Source: Romboutsia lituseburensis | Lineage (GTDB): Bacteria; Bacillota; Clostridia; Peptostreptococcales; Peptostreptococcaceae | NCBI RefSeq assembly: GCF_024723825.1 | Contig: NZ_JANQBQ010000001.1 | Span: forward strand, 3,534,001-3,598,000 | Length of the DNA stretch: 64,000 nt | Direction of reading: 5' to 3' | In this document: positions 1 to 9,157 of the stretch, in pieces | Numbering within the stretch: position 1 is the stretch's first letter | Layout: each line of letters begins with the position of its first letter | Notes under the pieces: generated by a model | The model's input: the letters and a program-made list of their open reading frames with translations, nothing else | Told to the model about the DNA's origin: nothing | Database searches by the model: none | Made by a program: the position numbers and the translations under genes

Positions 1-1300
1 ATGCTTCAAATTTATTGTTATCAGAATTAAATCTTATAATTCCATCGTACTTTTTTATAATTTGTAAAACCGAAGAAATACCAATACCTTCATATTTGAA
101 ATCTCGTTTAGATGATAAGAATATATCATCTTTTTTCTTTAACTTTCCGTTATAGCTATTATCAATAGTTATAATAATCATATCAAAATAAATCTTAGTA
201 TTTATATTGATAAATTTATTTTTACTTAAGTTGAGGCAAGCTTCTATAGCATTTTCTATACAATTTCCAAATATAATGCATAAATCAGAATCGAGTACAT
301 TAATAGTATTAGGCAAATCTACACAAATATTCATATCTATGTTGTTTATATTACATAGATTAATATAATGATTTAAAAGGCAATTAATAGCAAAGTTTTT
401 ACAAAGATCAGAATTAAATTTATAAGATAAATTACTTTCATATTGACAAATATATTTTTTTAACTGATCATATTTTTTATTTTCTATACAACTTTTCATA
501 ATTGCGATATGGTGTTTTAAATCATGCCTAAGAGCTTTTGTTTCACAAATATAATTACTTAATTTTTCATATTGGTTCTTTTGTAAATCAAGTTGATTTT
601 TTATATATAAAGAATTTCTTTCTAGTGTTAAATTAGAATTAACATTTTTGATAAACTGAAACTGAATATAATATAAAATAAAAAACTCTATAAATAAAAA
701 TATTTGTATTGGCAAATAAAATAATGAAAATCTAGATTCTATATCTATATAAGTTATTGCTAAAAACTTAATAACAAAAAATCCAAGTTGAGATAAAACA
801 ACAAACTTCCATATTTTAATATTACTTATCTCTAAAGCTGGAATAACTACTTTATCTAAAAAATTCCTTATAGGTATAATGGTTATTAAAAATAATAATA
901 ACTCAAATAAAGTAACATATATATAATATTTTACAGAGAAAAACTTTTCATATTTTGACACAGCTAAAGATGATATCCAGTATAAAATTCCTGTATATTG
1001 TAATTGAAATATATATACAAGACAACATTTATAGAGGCTATCATTAACTAAAAAATAAAATAAATAAAAATATACTATGTTAAATCCTAGATTTAAAAAT
1101 TCACCAACAGATAAACTAATTAAATCTAAATGCCACCAATGTGAAAGTAAACTTTTAAAGCCAATAAATACTAGATACATTAAAATATATACTCTAGTAG
1201 GTGGTATTTTAAGTTTGTGTTTAAACGTATGATGTGTAATAAAAGTAAATACCAAAACAGTAACACTCATACAAGCTAAAGATGATATAAAAAGTTCCAT
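1..1300 (-). CDS. AgrC-like GHKL sensor histidine kinase (partial, runs off window start)
   Basis: Reading the reverse strand from the ATG at 1300 gives an open frame of 433 codons with no stop before the window edge; only the last residues are missing. The N-terminal half has about six hydrophobic segments, followed by a coiled linker. The H-box is LRHDLKHH, the N-box is IIFGNCIENAIEAC and the G-box is GIGISSV. This is the architecture of AgrC/ComD-type peptide-pheromone receptors: a polytopic sensor plus a GHKL ATPase (HATPase_c_5). Its response regulator would lie to the left of the window (downstream on this strand). No AgrD/AgrB pair is visible here, so the ligand is unknown. Confidence 0.85.
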   Translation of the reverse strand, partial: MELFISSLACMSVTVLVFTFITHHTFKHKLKIPPTRVYILMYLVFIGFKSLLSHWWHLDLISLSVGEFLNLGFNIVYFYLFYFLVNDSLYKCCLVYIFQLQYTGILYWISSLAVSKYEKFFSVKYYIYVTLFELLLFLITIIPIRNFLDKVVIPALEISNIKIWKFVVLSQLGFFVIKFLAITYIDIESRFSLFYLPIQIFLFIEFFILYYIQFQFIKNVNSNLTLERNSLYIKNQLDLQKNQYEKLSNYICETKALRHDLKHHIAIMKSCIENKKYDQLKKYICQYESNLSYKFNSDLCKNFAINCLLNHYINLCNINNIDMNICVDLPNTINVLDSDLCIIFGNCIENAIEACLNLSKNKFININTKIYFDMIIITIDNSYNGKLKKKDDIFLSSKRDFKYEGIGISSVLQIIKKYDGIIRFNSDNNKFEA

Positions 1301-1489
1301 ATTACTACTCCTAAAATTGCTATAAATATTTAAACATAAATAAATAATATCACAAAATAAAAAAATAAGGTGAAAATATAGCCTATAATAAAAGCATAAC
1401 CTAAAAAAATATATATATTAAAAATTTTTTATTGTATATTTAGATAAATAGAAAATAGGTATAATATATTATTATAAATAAGAGAATAA

Positions 1490-3379
1490 ATGATTTGGAA
1501 TAAATGGGATATGGTGATGAGAATAATGATAAACACAACTTCAAGGCAATTAAACATAATCAAAACACTATTAAGTAGTAATGAACCAATGAGCAGTATT
1601 GCACTAAGTCAAGCTATAGGATGTTCAACTAAAACAATACAAAGCGAGATAAAAGAAATAAATAAAGTAATTAAAAAAGGAAAAATAGTATCAATAAGAG
1701 GTGTAGGATATAAGATAGAGGGTAGCTTAGAAGAGTTAGATTTAAATAAAGATATATACAATGATATAGATAGAGTAGGATATATTATAAAAGAGTTATT
1801 AAATTTAAGAAATGAAGAAGCCATAAAACTTGAAGACTTAGCAGATTCAATGTATGTAAGTGTATCGACAGTAAAAAATGATTTAAAAGAAGTTAAAGAA
1901 ATTTTAAAAGAGTATAATATAAAAGTAGCGACAAAGCATAAGCAAGGAATACTAGTTTTAGGGAGAGAAAAAGATATCGTAGCTTGTATATCGGACTTAT
2001 GCAATAAAAAAGAAAATGAATTAAGTATAAGTGATTTTTTAAAGCCTAGTATAAAAAATAATATATTTTCAATAAAAAATATGATTTTGGATATATTAAA
2101 TGATGAAAAAATGATACTAACAGATATAGAGTTTAAAAATATATTAAACTTTATACTAATATCATTAAGTAGAAATATAGATGAAATATATGAAAATGAG
2201 TTAAAATCAAATATTATATATGAAAAAATCAAAACAATATCATCAAAAGAGCAAATATTAAAATCAGAAAAAGAATATATAAAAAAATATATAATAGATT
2301 ACAAAAACAAAAGAAATGATATATTAAACAATAATAAAAACAAAGAACTTATTTTAAACTCTATAAAAGAATTTACTCAAAACTTAAAAACAGCAACATC
2401 AATAGATATAATAGATGATAAAATATTTGAAGAATGTTTATATAATCATATAAACAATTTATATAAAAGGACTAAGTTAGGAATAAATCAAAATCTAATT
2501 GGTCTAAATGATATAAAAATAAAATATCCATTTGCATTTGAATTAGCAAAAATAGCTAAAAAAACTATAGAAAAAAATCTGGATATAAATATAAGTGAAG
2601 AAGAAATTTCAAGTATAGCGCTTCATGTAGGAGGAGCAATAGAAAGATCATCTCAGGGTAATGAAAAAAGAGTTTTAAAAACTATAATAGTATGTACTTC
2701 TGGTATAGGTACATCCATGCTTATAAAATCTAAATTAGAAAATATATTCAAAGATAGATTAGAGATACTTAAAATAATACCATCCTATTTAGTAGATTAT
2801 ATAAATGCTATAGATGTAGATTTTGTAATATCAACAGTACCACTTCAATTAGAAAATATACCTGTAATAAATGTATCTGCAATGCTTACTGATAAAGAGA
2901 TAAAAATGATTGAAAAATACATAGAAACAGGTAATGTATATATGGATTTAGAGGTAGAGAGCTTAATAGAGACTAAATTATTTTTTATAGACATAGATTT
3001 AGAAACTAAAGAAGAAGTAATAAATTACATGGCAGATAAGTTAATTGAGTATAAATATATAGATAAGGATATGAAGCAATCTTATTTAGAAAGAGAGCAA
3101 ATAGCAACAACTGAGATAGGGAATATGGTAGCTATACCTCATGGAGCTAACGGAATAATATATGAAAGTAAAGTTGCTATTGGAATACTTAAAAACCCGA
3201 TAAATTGGGAGATAGGTAAAGTTAGACTTGTTATAATGTTAGCAGTTGATAAAGATAAGATACTTGACTATGAAGAATTATTTTTAAATATCTACAAAAG
3301 GGTAGATTCTATAGCAAAAGTAATAAGTATATGCGAAAATAAGAACTTTGAAAAGTTCTCAAATATGTTTAAACGATAA
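1490..3379 (+). CDS. BglG/LicR-family PTS regulator with PRDs, EIIB-like and EIIA domains
   Basis: This is a transcriptional regulator of a PTS operon, controlled by phosphorylation. Visible order: two N-terminal helix-turn-helix segments (about 15-70 and 110-160), PRD region (about 200-390, with PRD2 histidines near H320 and H379), a GatB-like EIIB domain with Cys402 in VCTSGIGTS, and a C-terminal fructose/mannitol-type EIIA domain with His551 in AIPHGANG. PRD1 shows no obvious conserved histidine. It lies just upstream of fruK and fruA on the same strand and is probably their activator. In-frame ATGs at 1490, 1511, 1517 and 1526 all have weak ribosome sites, and the homology-bearing part begins near residue 13, so the true start may be one of the later ones. 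A TATAAT at 1460-1465 is a plausible -10. Confidence 0.85.
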   Translation: MIWNKWDMVMRIMINTTSRQLNIIKTLLSSNEPMSSIALSQAIGCSTKTIQSEIKEINKVIKKGKIVSIRGVGYKIEGSLEELDLNKDIYNDIDRVGYIIKELLNLRNEEAIKLEDLADSMYVSVSTVKNDLKEVKEILKEYNIKVATKHKQGILVLGREKDIVACISDLCNKKENELSISDFLKPSIKNNIFSIKNMILDILNDEKMILTDIEFKNILNFILISLSRNIDEIYENELKSNIIYEKIKTISSKEQILKSEKEYIKKYIIDYKNKRNDILNNNKNKELILNSIKEFTQNLKTATSIDIIDDKIFEECLYNHINNLYKRTKLGINQNLIGLNDIKIKYPFAFELAKIAKKTIEKNLDINISEEEISSIALHVGGAIERSSQGNEKRVLKTIIVCTSGIGTSMLIKSKLENIFKDRLEILKIIPSYLVDYINAIDVDFVISTVPLQLENIPVINVSAMLTDKEIKMIEKYIETGNVYMDLEVESLIETKLFFIDIDLETKEEVINYMADKLIEYKYIDKDMKQSYLEREQIATTEIGNMVAIPHGANGIIYESKVAIGILKNPINWEIGKVRLVIMLAVDKDKILDYEELFLNIYKRVDSIAKVISICENKNFEKFSNMFKR

Positions 3380-3380
3380 A

Positions 3381-3408
3381 TTTCTCTTTTAATTAAGAGA
3401 AATTTTTT
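3381..3408 (+). terminator. Terminator after the PTS regulator gene
   Basis: An 8-bp inverted repeat (TTTCTCTT / AAGAGAAA) with a 6-nt loop is followed directly by TTTTTT. It sits at the stop codon of the regulator and separates it from fruK. Confidence 0.75.
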
Positions 3409-3483
3409 GACTTTCAAGGAAAAAGATTTCCGGTTATTATAAATACAAGAGATACACAACATAAAAATAAATCGAAGAAAAAA

Positions 3484-3558
3484 TTAGCTTTGCTTAAGTT
3501 ACTGTGTGAGAACTACACTTTATGGAGACAGTGACTTCGTCAGTTACTTTAAGCAAAC
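3484..3558 (+). promoter_or_regulatory. Structured leader upstream of fruK
   Basis: TTTGCTTAAGTTACTG (about 3488-3503) can pair with CAGTTACTTTAAGCAAA (about 3540-3556), giving a long imperfect hairpin in the leader of fruK. The loop contains GTGACTTCGTCAG, which resembles the core of the dispersed repeat found elsewhere in the window. It could be an operator or antiterminator target for the upstream PRD regulator, or a decayed copy of that repeat; the sequence alone does not decide. Confidence 0.4.
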
Positions 3559-3591
3559 GTTATACAGAAAAATAAAGTAGAGGTGAAATCT

Positions 3592-4512
3592 ATGATATAT
3601 ACAGTAACATTAAACCCTTCTATAGATTATGTGGTTAAATTGAAAAATTTATCTACAGGAGATATAAATCGAGTAAGCGAGGAGTATGTTTATCCAGGCG
3701 GTAAGGGTATAAATGTATCATTAATATTAAAAGAGCTAGGATATAAAAGTAATGCTCTAGGATTTATAAGTGGATTTACAGGACAATATATAGAAAGTAT
3801 TTTAAATGAAAGAGGATTAAACTCAGATTTTATAAAACTAGAAAATGGATTCACAAGAATAAATGTAAAAATAAAATCAAATGAAGAAACTGAAATCAAT
3901 GGCCAAGGTCCTCATATATCAAGTGAAAAGTTAGATGAGTTATATGAAAAAATAGAAAGCCTAAATGAAGATGACATATTAGTTTTAGCTGGAAGCATAC
4001 CTTCAACACTTGATGAAAAGCTTTATGAAAATATAATGGCAAGGATTGAAAATAAAGGAATAAAGGTTGTAGTTGATGCAACTAAAAATTTACTTTTAAA
4101 TGTTTTAAAATATAAGCCATTTTTAATAAAGCCAAACAATATTGAATTAGAAGAAATGTTTAACGTAAAACTTGAAACTACAGAAGATATAGTTTTATAT
4201 GCGAATAAATTAAAAGAAATGGGAGCTAAAAATGTTTTAGTATCTATGGGAAAAGATGGAGCACTTTTAGTAACAGAAGACAATAAAGTTTTAAAAAGTT
4301 CTGTTGCAAAAGGAGAAGTTAAAAACTCAGTAGGTGCAGGAGATTCTATGGTTGGTGGATTTATAGCAGGATATCTAAAAAATAATAGCTATGAAGAAGC
4401 CTTAAAACTAGGAGCAGCAAGTGGAAGTGCAACAGCATTTTCATATGATTTAGCAACTAGCGATTTTATAAATGAATTATTAGAACAAATAAATATAGAG
4501 TATATAAACTAA
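3592..4512 (+). CDS. fruK: 1-phosphofructokinase
   Basis: Phosphorylates fructose-1-phosphate to fructose-1,6-bisphosphate with ATP, feeding PTS-imported fructose into glycolysis. It is a PfkB/ribokinase-fold kinase: N-terminal TLNPSIDYVV, the substrate-loop signature PGGKGINVSLIL, KPNNIELEE, and the catalytic C-terminal motif GAGDSMVGGF with the base Asp. I start it at ATG 3592, six bases after AGAGGTG; the GTG at 3583 in the same frame lies inside that ribosome site. The product is 306 aa, normal for FruK. It is followed after 60 bases by the PTS transporter, in one operon. Confidence 0.95.
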   Translation: MIYTVTLNPSIDYVVKLKNLSTGDINRVSEEYVYPGGKGINVSLILKELGYKSNALGFISGFTGQYIESILNERGLNSDFIKLENGFTRINVKIKSNEETEINGQGPHISSEKLDELYEKIESLNEDDILVLAGSIPSTLDEKLYENIMARIENKGIKVVVDATKNLLLNVLKYKPFLIKPNNIELEEMFNVKLETTEDIVLYANKLKEMGAKNVLVSMGKDGALLVTEDNKVLKSSVAKGEVKNSVGAGDSMVGGFIAGYLKNNSYEEALKLGAASGSATAFSYDLATSDFINELLEQINIEYIN

Positions 4513-4572
4513 TAAATATTTTACAAAATGAAGACACGATAACGTGAAATATCAAGAAAGGAAATTGATAAC

Positions 4573-6474
4573 ATGAGAATAACAGACTTAATAAATAAAA
4601 AATCTGTAAGCTTAGACTTATATGCAGATAACAAAATGAAAGCTATTGATAAACTTGTAGATTTAGTTAATAATAGTGGAAACTTAAACAATAAAGAAGA
4701 ATATAAAAGTGCAATAATAGCTCGTGAAAATATGAGTACAACAGGAATAGGAGAAGGTGTAGCTATTCCTCATGCTAAAACAAAAGCTGTTGATAATGCA
4801 TGTCTAGCGGCTGCAATTTGTAAAGAAGGTATAGATTATGAATCATTTGATGGAAGCTTATCTCACTTATTCTTTATGATAGCTGCACCAGATGGAGCAA
4901 ATGATACACATCTAGAGGTATTATCTAGATTATCTACTATACTTATGGATGAAGAATTTAGAAATGATTTAATAAATGCTATATCAGTAGAAGAATTTAT
5001 AGACTTAATAGATAAAAAGGAAAGTGAAAAGTTCCCAGAATCTAAACCAGAACCTAAAGTACAAGCTAAAAAATCTAAAGAAAAGAAATATCCTAAAGTA
5101 TTAGCAGTAACAGCTTGTCCAACAGGAATAGCTCATACTTTTATGGCAGCAGAAAGTTTAAACAAAACAGGTGAGAAAAAAGGAGTTTCGATAAAAGTTG
5201 AAACAAATGGTTCATCAGGAGCTAAAAACATATTAACTAAGGAAGAAATAGAACATGCTGAGTGTATAATAGTTGCAGCTGATAAAAATGTTGAGATGGC
5301 TAGATTTAACGGAAAAAAAGTTATAATAACTAAAGTTTCAAATGGAATACACAAAGCAGATGAATTAATAGAAAGAGCTTCAAAAGGAGATGCTCCAATA
5401 TACAATCACTCAGGAGCAAGTGCTACTCAAGAAAGTGCTGAAGACGAAACAGCTTTTAGAAAAGTATACAAACACTTAATGAATGGGGTTTCAAATATGT
5501 TACCATTCGTTGTAAGTGGTGGTATATTAATAGCATTAGCATTCTTATTTGATAATTATGCAATAGACCCTAAACATTTTGGTTCAAATACACCTTTAGC
5601 GGCATTCTTTAAAGGAATAGGAGATTATGCATTTGGATTTATGTTACCAGTTCTTGCAGGATACATTGCATACTCAATTGCTGATAGACCAGCTATGGTA
5701 GTAGGTTTTGTAGGAGGTATACTTGCTAAAGAAGGTGGAGCAGGATTCTTAGGAGCTTTACTAGCAGGTTTTATAGCAGGATATTTAGTATTAGGACTTA
5801 AAAAATTCTTTAGTTTCTTACCACAATCACTTGATGGTATAAAGCCAGTATTATTATTCCCTCTGTTTGGTACTTTACTAATAGGTGTAATAATGACATT
5901 TGTAGTTATACCTCCAGTAAAAGGTATAAATGATGGTATGGTAGCATTCTTAAATGGTCTTGGCGGAAGTTCAAAGGTAGTTTTAGGACTAGTATTAGGT
6001 GCCATGATGGCAATAGATATGGGCGGTCCTATCAACAAAGCAGCATATGTATTTGGTGTGGCATCACTTGATGCAGGTCAATTTGAAATAATGGCTGCAG
6101 TAATGGCAGGAGGTATGGTTCCTCCACTTGCAATAGCTTTAGCTACAACATTCTTTAAAAATAGATTTACAAAAGAACAACAAGAATCAGGTAAAGTTAA
6201 CTATGTAATGGGAGCATCATTTATAACAGAAGGTGCAATACCATTTGCAGCAGCTGACCCTCTTAAAGTAATACCAGCATGTGTAGTAGGTTCTGCTACA
6301 GCAGGTGCATTAAGTATGGTATTTGGATCAGCACTTCGTGCTCCACACGGTGGAATATTTGTTATACCAGTTGTATCAAATCCTTTAGGATATATAGCTG
6401 CAATAGCTATAGGTTCTGTAGTTGGTATGGTCATATTATCAATATTAAAGAAACCTTTAGATAAACAAGCATAA
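4573..6474 (+). CDS. fruA: PTS fructose transporter subunit EIIABC
   Basis: Membrane permease that imports fructose and phosphorylates it to fructose-1-phosphate. Domains: EIIA (about 1-145; phospho-His67 in AIPHAKTK), a charged linker (150-172), EIIB (about 174-270; phospho-Cys182 in TACPTGIAHTF), EIIC (about 290-633; about nine hydrophobic segments, GGPINKAAYVFG and the ITEGAIPFAAADPL motif). The length and A-B-C order are those of one-chain fructose permeases. AAAGGAA precedes the ATG. With fruK it completes a fructose-to-FBP pathway. Confidence 0.95.
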   Translation: MRITDLINKKSVSLDLYADNKMKAIDKLVDLVNNSGNLNNKEEYKSAIIARENMSTTGIGEGVAIPHAKTKAVDNACLAAAICKEGIDYESFDGSLSHLFFMIAAPDGANDTHLEVLSRLSTILMDEEFRNDLINAISVEEFIDLIDKKESEKFPESKPEPKVQAKKSKEKKYPKVLAVTACPTGIAHTFMAAESLNKTGEKKGVSIKVETNGSSGAKNILTKEEIEHAECIIVAADKNVEMARFNGKKVIITKVSNGIHKADELIERASKGDAPIYNHSGASATQESAEDETAFRKVYKHLMNGVSNMLPFVVSGGILIALAFLFDNYAIDPKHFGSNTPLAAFFKGIGDYAFGFMLPVLAGYIAYSIADRPAMVVGFVGGILAKEGGAGFLGALLAGFIAGYLVLGLKKFFSFLPQSLDGIKPVLLFPLFGTLLIGVIMTFVVIPPVKGINDGMVAFLNGLGGSSKVVLGLVLGAMMAIDMGGPINKAAYVFGVASLDAGQFEIMAAVMAGGMVPPLAIALATTFFKNRFTKEQQESGKVNYVMGASFITEGAIPFAAADPLKVIPACVVGSATAGALSMVFGSALRAPHGGIFVIPVVSNPLGYIAAIAIGSVVGMVILSILKKPLDKQA

Positions 6475-6477
6475 TAA

Positions 6478-6510
6478 AAAGCTGTCTCATAATTGAGGCA
6501 GCTTTTTTAA
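6478..6510 (+). terminator. Terminator of the fru operon
   Basis: GCTGTCTC and GAGGCAGC form a stem (one G-U pair) flanked by A- and T-runs, a strong intrinsic terminator just after the fruA stop codon. Confidence 0.9.
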
Positions 6511-6514
6511 TTCT

Positions 6515-6604
6515 TTATAAGCATTTAAGTAATCCAAAAATAAGTTCTTTGATAAACTTTTTTATATCTTTTTCTGGACCACTAAAAACCATATTATTTT
6601 TCAT
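6515..6604 (-). CDS. Possible 29-aa small protein
   Basis: A reverse-strand ORF of 29 codons begins at ATG 6604 behind a very good ribosome site (AGAAAGGAAAATAAAAT) and ends against the fru terminator. The product starts MKNNMVFSGPEKDIKK and ends with the short amphipathic, cationic segment FIKELIFGLLKCL. A promoter-like TATAAT/TTGATAT stretch lies just upstream. I do not recognise a family. A membrane-active peptide or type I toxin-like product is possible but unproven; it may be spurious. Confidence 0.35.
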   Translation of the reverse strand: MKNNMVFSGPEKDIKKFIKELIFGLLKCL

Positions 6605-6830
6605 ATTTTATTTTCCTTTCTACGTGTATAAAATTTAGTTATAATATCAAGTGATTTTGCGAGATTTAAGAAAAAGTAAAGATACTATATACTCTACTAT
6701 AAATGCTAAGATTTATCATTAATGTTTGCATGAAAGGGCATTTTAATTACCCCAATAACAAGTTTTATACATTCATTTATATTGATTAATCTAAATTTAG
6801 TTTAATCAATAATTTCAGAAGAAGTATTAT

Positions 6831-7898
6831 TTAAATCAAAGTGTCTTGAATAAATACAAAGTCACTATCATATTTAAAATGTTTATTAAACTTTAAATCA
6901 TGTACATAAGTTTCTATTTTTCCATCTTCATAATACTCTTTTTTATATATTACATATTTCGAATCATGTATTCCAACAATAGATACTTTTTTATCTTCAC
7001 TTGAGTTATTAACACTAAATATCTGTTTTTGATTTTCATCTAAAATTCCAAGTTGTTCTTTGTTTATATATATATAATATAATTTTTGTTCTTTAAGGAT
7101 ATCGATTATATTATTATTAATATTAATAGTTTTAAAGTTATTATTTATATCGAATAGTAAAACTTCAGGAGTATTTTTATTATATAATACAATAATATTA
7201 TTTTTATACACTCCTAAAAGTTGAACAGATTCTTTAGGACAATTTGATTCTATTAGAATATTTTTTGAAATTACTTTATTATTTTTTATTGATTCTATAA
7301 AATCGGATAGATTATATAAAGTTATCCTATTAAATAGGTCTATATTATTTATATTATATTCCGTTATTTCTGAAAGCTCATTAGATTGAAAATTAGATTC
7401 ATCAATAACTAAAAATATATTCCCTTTATAATTAATATAGTATGGTCTATATATTGAATTACAAAAATACTTATTGTCTATTTTATATTTATTACTTTCT
7501 AAGATTAAGTAACTTTGATATACGTTAGTACTATCATCTTGTAATTTTATAAATATATTATCATCAATAAAATAAATATCTGCTAAATGATTATTTTTAA
7601 ATAAATTTTCTTTATATATACAGTTAAATTTTTTATCGTTAATTTTATATATAAGTAATTCTTTATCTGATTGTTTACATTTGTAAATAGTTTGTGATAG
7701 ATTATCACAGAAGAAAAATGTTTCTAAATCGACTGAGTATATTTTTTTTAATGTATTTGTCTTAGTATTATAAGTATATAATATATTTTCGTCAGTATCA
7801 TAATTACAAGCAGAAATATAAAAATCATCAAAATGCCTCAATAGTATTTCTGGATTTATACAATTATTAATTTTTATGCCTAAAATATTTTTATTCAT
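6831..7898 (-). CDS. Hypothetical protein, beta-propeller-like repeats
   Basis: A 355-aa protein without signal peptide or membrane helices. It consists of short beta-strand segments of the type YxIDNKYFCNSIYRPYYI, NIIVLYNKNTPEVLLFDI and LYYIYINKEQLGILDEN, spaced every 40-50 residues, which suggests a WD40/DUF5050-like propeller. It is rich in Asn, Ile, Asp and Lys. No catalytic motif is seen. It stands alone, preceded by AGGAGATAATTGAA. Function unknown. Confidence 0.6.
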   Translation of the reverse strand: MNKNILGIKINNCINPEILLRHFDDFYISACNYDTDENILYTYNTKTNTLKKIYSVDLETFFFCDNLSQTIYKCKQSDKELLIYKINDKKFNCIYKENLFKNNHLADIYFIDDNIFIKLQDDSTNVYQSYLILESNKYKIDNKYFCNSIYRPYYINYKGNIFLVIDESNFQSNELSEITEYNINNIDLFNRITLYNLSDFIESIKNNKVISKNILIESNCPKESVQLLGVYKNNIIVLYNKNTPEVLLFDINNNFKTININNNIIDILKEQKLYYIYINKEQLGILDENQKQIFSVNNSSEDKKVSIVGIHDSKYVIYKKEYYEDGKIETYVHDLKFNKHFKYDSDFVFIQDTLI

Positions 7899-8130
7899 TT
7901 CAATTATCTCCTGATATATTTATTTGTATTGCATAGTATTAAATAAAATTAATTAGAAATTATACATCTTTATGTATAAAGATATTATAATTTAAATAAC
8001 ATTCCAATTGTTAAAAGATAAATGACAATAATAACTATTTTGAGAAATATAGATAAATATTAGAATATATATTATATGATATAAAACTCTGAAATAGTGA
8101 AAACTTAACTTGTAAAAGGAGAAGTACATT

Positions 8131-8279
8131 ATGATAAGCAATAAAAAGATGATAAAGTTAACTATATCAGATATCATTGAGCGTAAAATACAATTTACAA
8201 GCAAATGAAATATATTCTCCAAAATGAAAATTTGATAATTGCTGAACGGCAGAAAAATTATTCAGATGATGAAGTATAA
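8131..8279 (+). CDS. Two overlapping tiny ORFs (25 and 24 aa), possibly one frameshifted gene
   Basis: AAAAGGAGAAGTACATT precedes ATG 8131, opening a 25-aa ORF (MISNKKMIKLTISDIIERK...) that ends with TGA at 8206-8208. A second 24-aa ORF starts at the overlapping ATG 8205 (ATGA overlap) and ends at 8279. A terminator follows. The good ribosome site and terminator suggest a transcribed small gene; the two ORFs may be translationally coupled peptides or the remains of one helical protein broken by a frameshift. I do not recognise it. The rest of 7899-8461 shows nothing else. Confidence 0.35.
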
Positions 8280-8346
8280 ATTTGATAAACAAAATAATAG
8301 AAAAAATATTAATTATATTGAAATTGAATATATAGTTTAAAAGAAT

Positions 8347-8373
8347 AAAGACATCTAAATTAGATGTCTTCTT
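8347..8373 (+). terminator. Intrinsic terminator
   Basis: GACATCTA and TAGATGTC pair around a 3-nt loop, followed by TTCTTT. It closes the small transcript that begins near 8100. Confidence 0.7.
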
Positions 8374-8461
8374 TAAGTCTATTTTTCTATCTAGAGTAGT
8401 ATCTTAAGAATATGGAAATAGAGTGCTATAATTGTGATGATACGAATAATTTTTAATAACT

Positions 8462-9157
8462 TTAATAAAACTCATTTATATTTTTAAAATTAAATCCTTT
8501 TTTTATTAATTCCGGGATAACAGTTTCTAATGCCGTTATTGTCATAAGAGGAGCACCTGCTGAACCTCTTCCATCGTGTAAACATATAACTGATCTATTC
8601 CCTACTCTTAACAAGAGACGATTTATTATCTTGTCTATATTTGTATATCGAGACCAATCGCCCAACATTACATTCCATAACACTAAATTTAAATTATATT
8701 TTTTTACATAGTAAAGTGTAAATAAATTTACTTCTCCCCATGGGGGTCTATAGTATTTTATATTATAACCTAGTTTTTTTATTATTTTTATAGATTCATC
8801 AAAATCATATTTAGTATATAAATAGCCTTTAACTAAAGCACTTTTATGTTCTAAGGAATGTAAACCTAAAGTATGTCCTTCCAGTACTATTCTTTTTATA
8901 ATATCTTGATTCTTATCAGCCTCTTTTGCTACAATAAAAAATGTTGCTTGAATATTATATTTCTTTAATAAATCTAGAAACATGTTTGTATAATCTTTGC
9001 TAGGGCCATCATCGAAACTTAATAAAATACTATTTTTATTATTTGGATGCTTAGGTGCATGTATTTTGAAAATTCTATAATACAAAGTGGGTAATATACT
9101 GTATATAAGTAATATGACAATAATTATTGTAATTATCCATATAAATAATTTTATCAT
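8462..9157 (-). CDS. Polysaccharide deacetylase (NodB domain)
   Basis: Membrane-anchored carbohydrate esterase family 4 enzyme that removes N-acetyl groups from a cell-wall or surface glycan. An N-terminal signal anchor (about 4-26) is followed by the NodB domain with motif 1 SFDDGPS (Asp49/Asp50), motif 2 LGLHSLEHKS (metal His pair), motif 3 RPPWGEVN, and the C-terminal ICLHDGRGSAG with the catalytic His. At 231 aa it is a minimal single-domain deacetylase. Its start overlaps the stop of the upstream glycosyltransferase by four bases, so the two are co-translated. Confidence 0.9.
   Translation of the reverse strand: MIKLFIWIITIIIVILLIYSILPTLYYRIFKIHAPKHPNNKNSILLSFDDGPSKDYTNMFLDLLKKYNIQATFFIVAKEADKNQDIIKRIVLEGHTLGLHSLEHKSALVKGYLYTKYDFDESIKIIKKLGYNIKYYRPPWGEVNLFTLYYVKKYNLNLVLWNVMLGDWSRYTNIDKIINRLLLRVGNRSVICLHDGRGSAGAPLMTITALETVIPELIKKGFNFKNINEFY

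Noticed and set aside
1609-2232. Antisense ORF of 207 codons inside the PRD regulator
   Set aside because: The translation is Ser/Phe/Ile-rich shadow of the real gene on the other strand, without a ribosome site.
5625-6038. Antisense ORF of 137 codons inside fruA
   Set aside because: It lies fully within the well-supported EIIC domain and its translation is low-complexity Pro/Ile/Asn sequence; a frame shadow.
7992-8222. Reverse-strand ORF of 76 codons
   Set aside because: No ribosome site and low-complexity Ile/Tyr/Phe content; the plus-strand micro-ORFs with a good site and terminator are the better reading.
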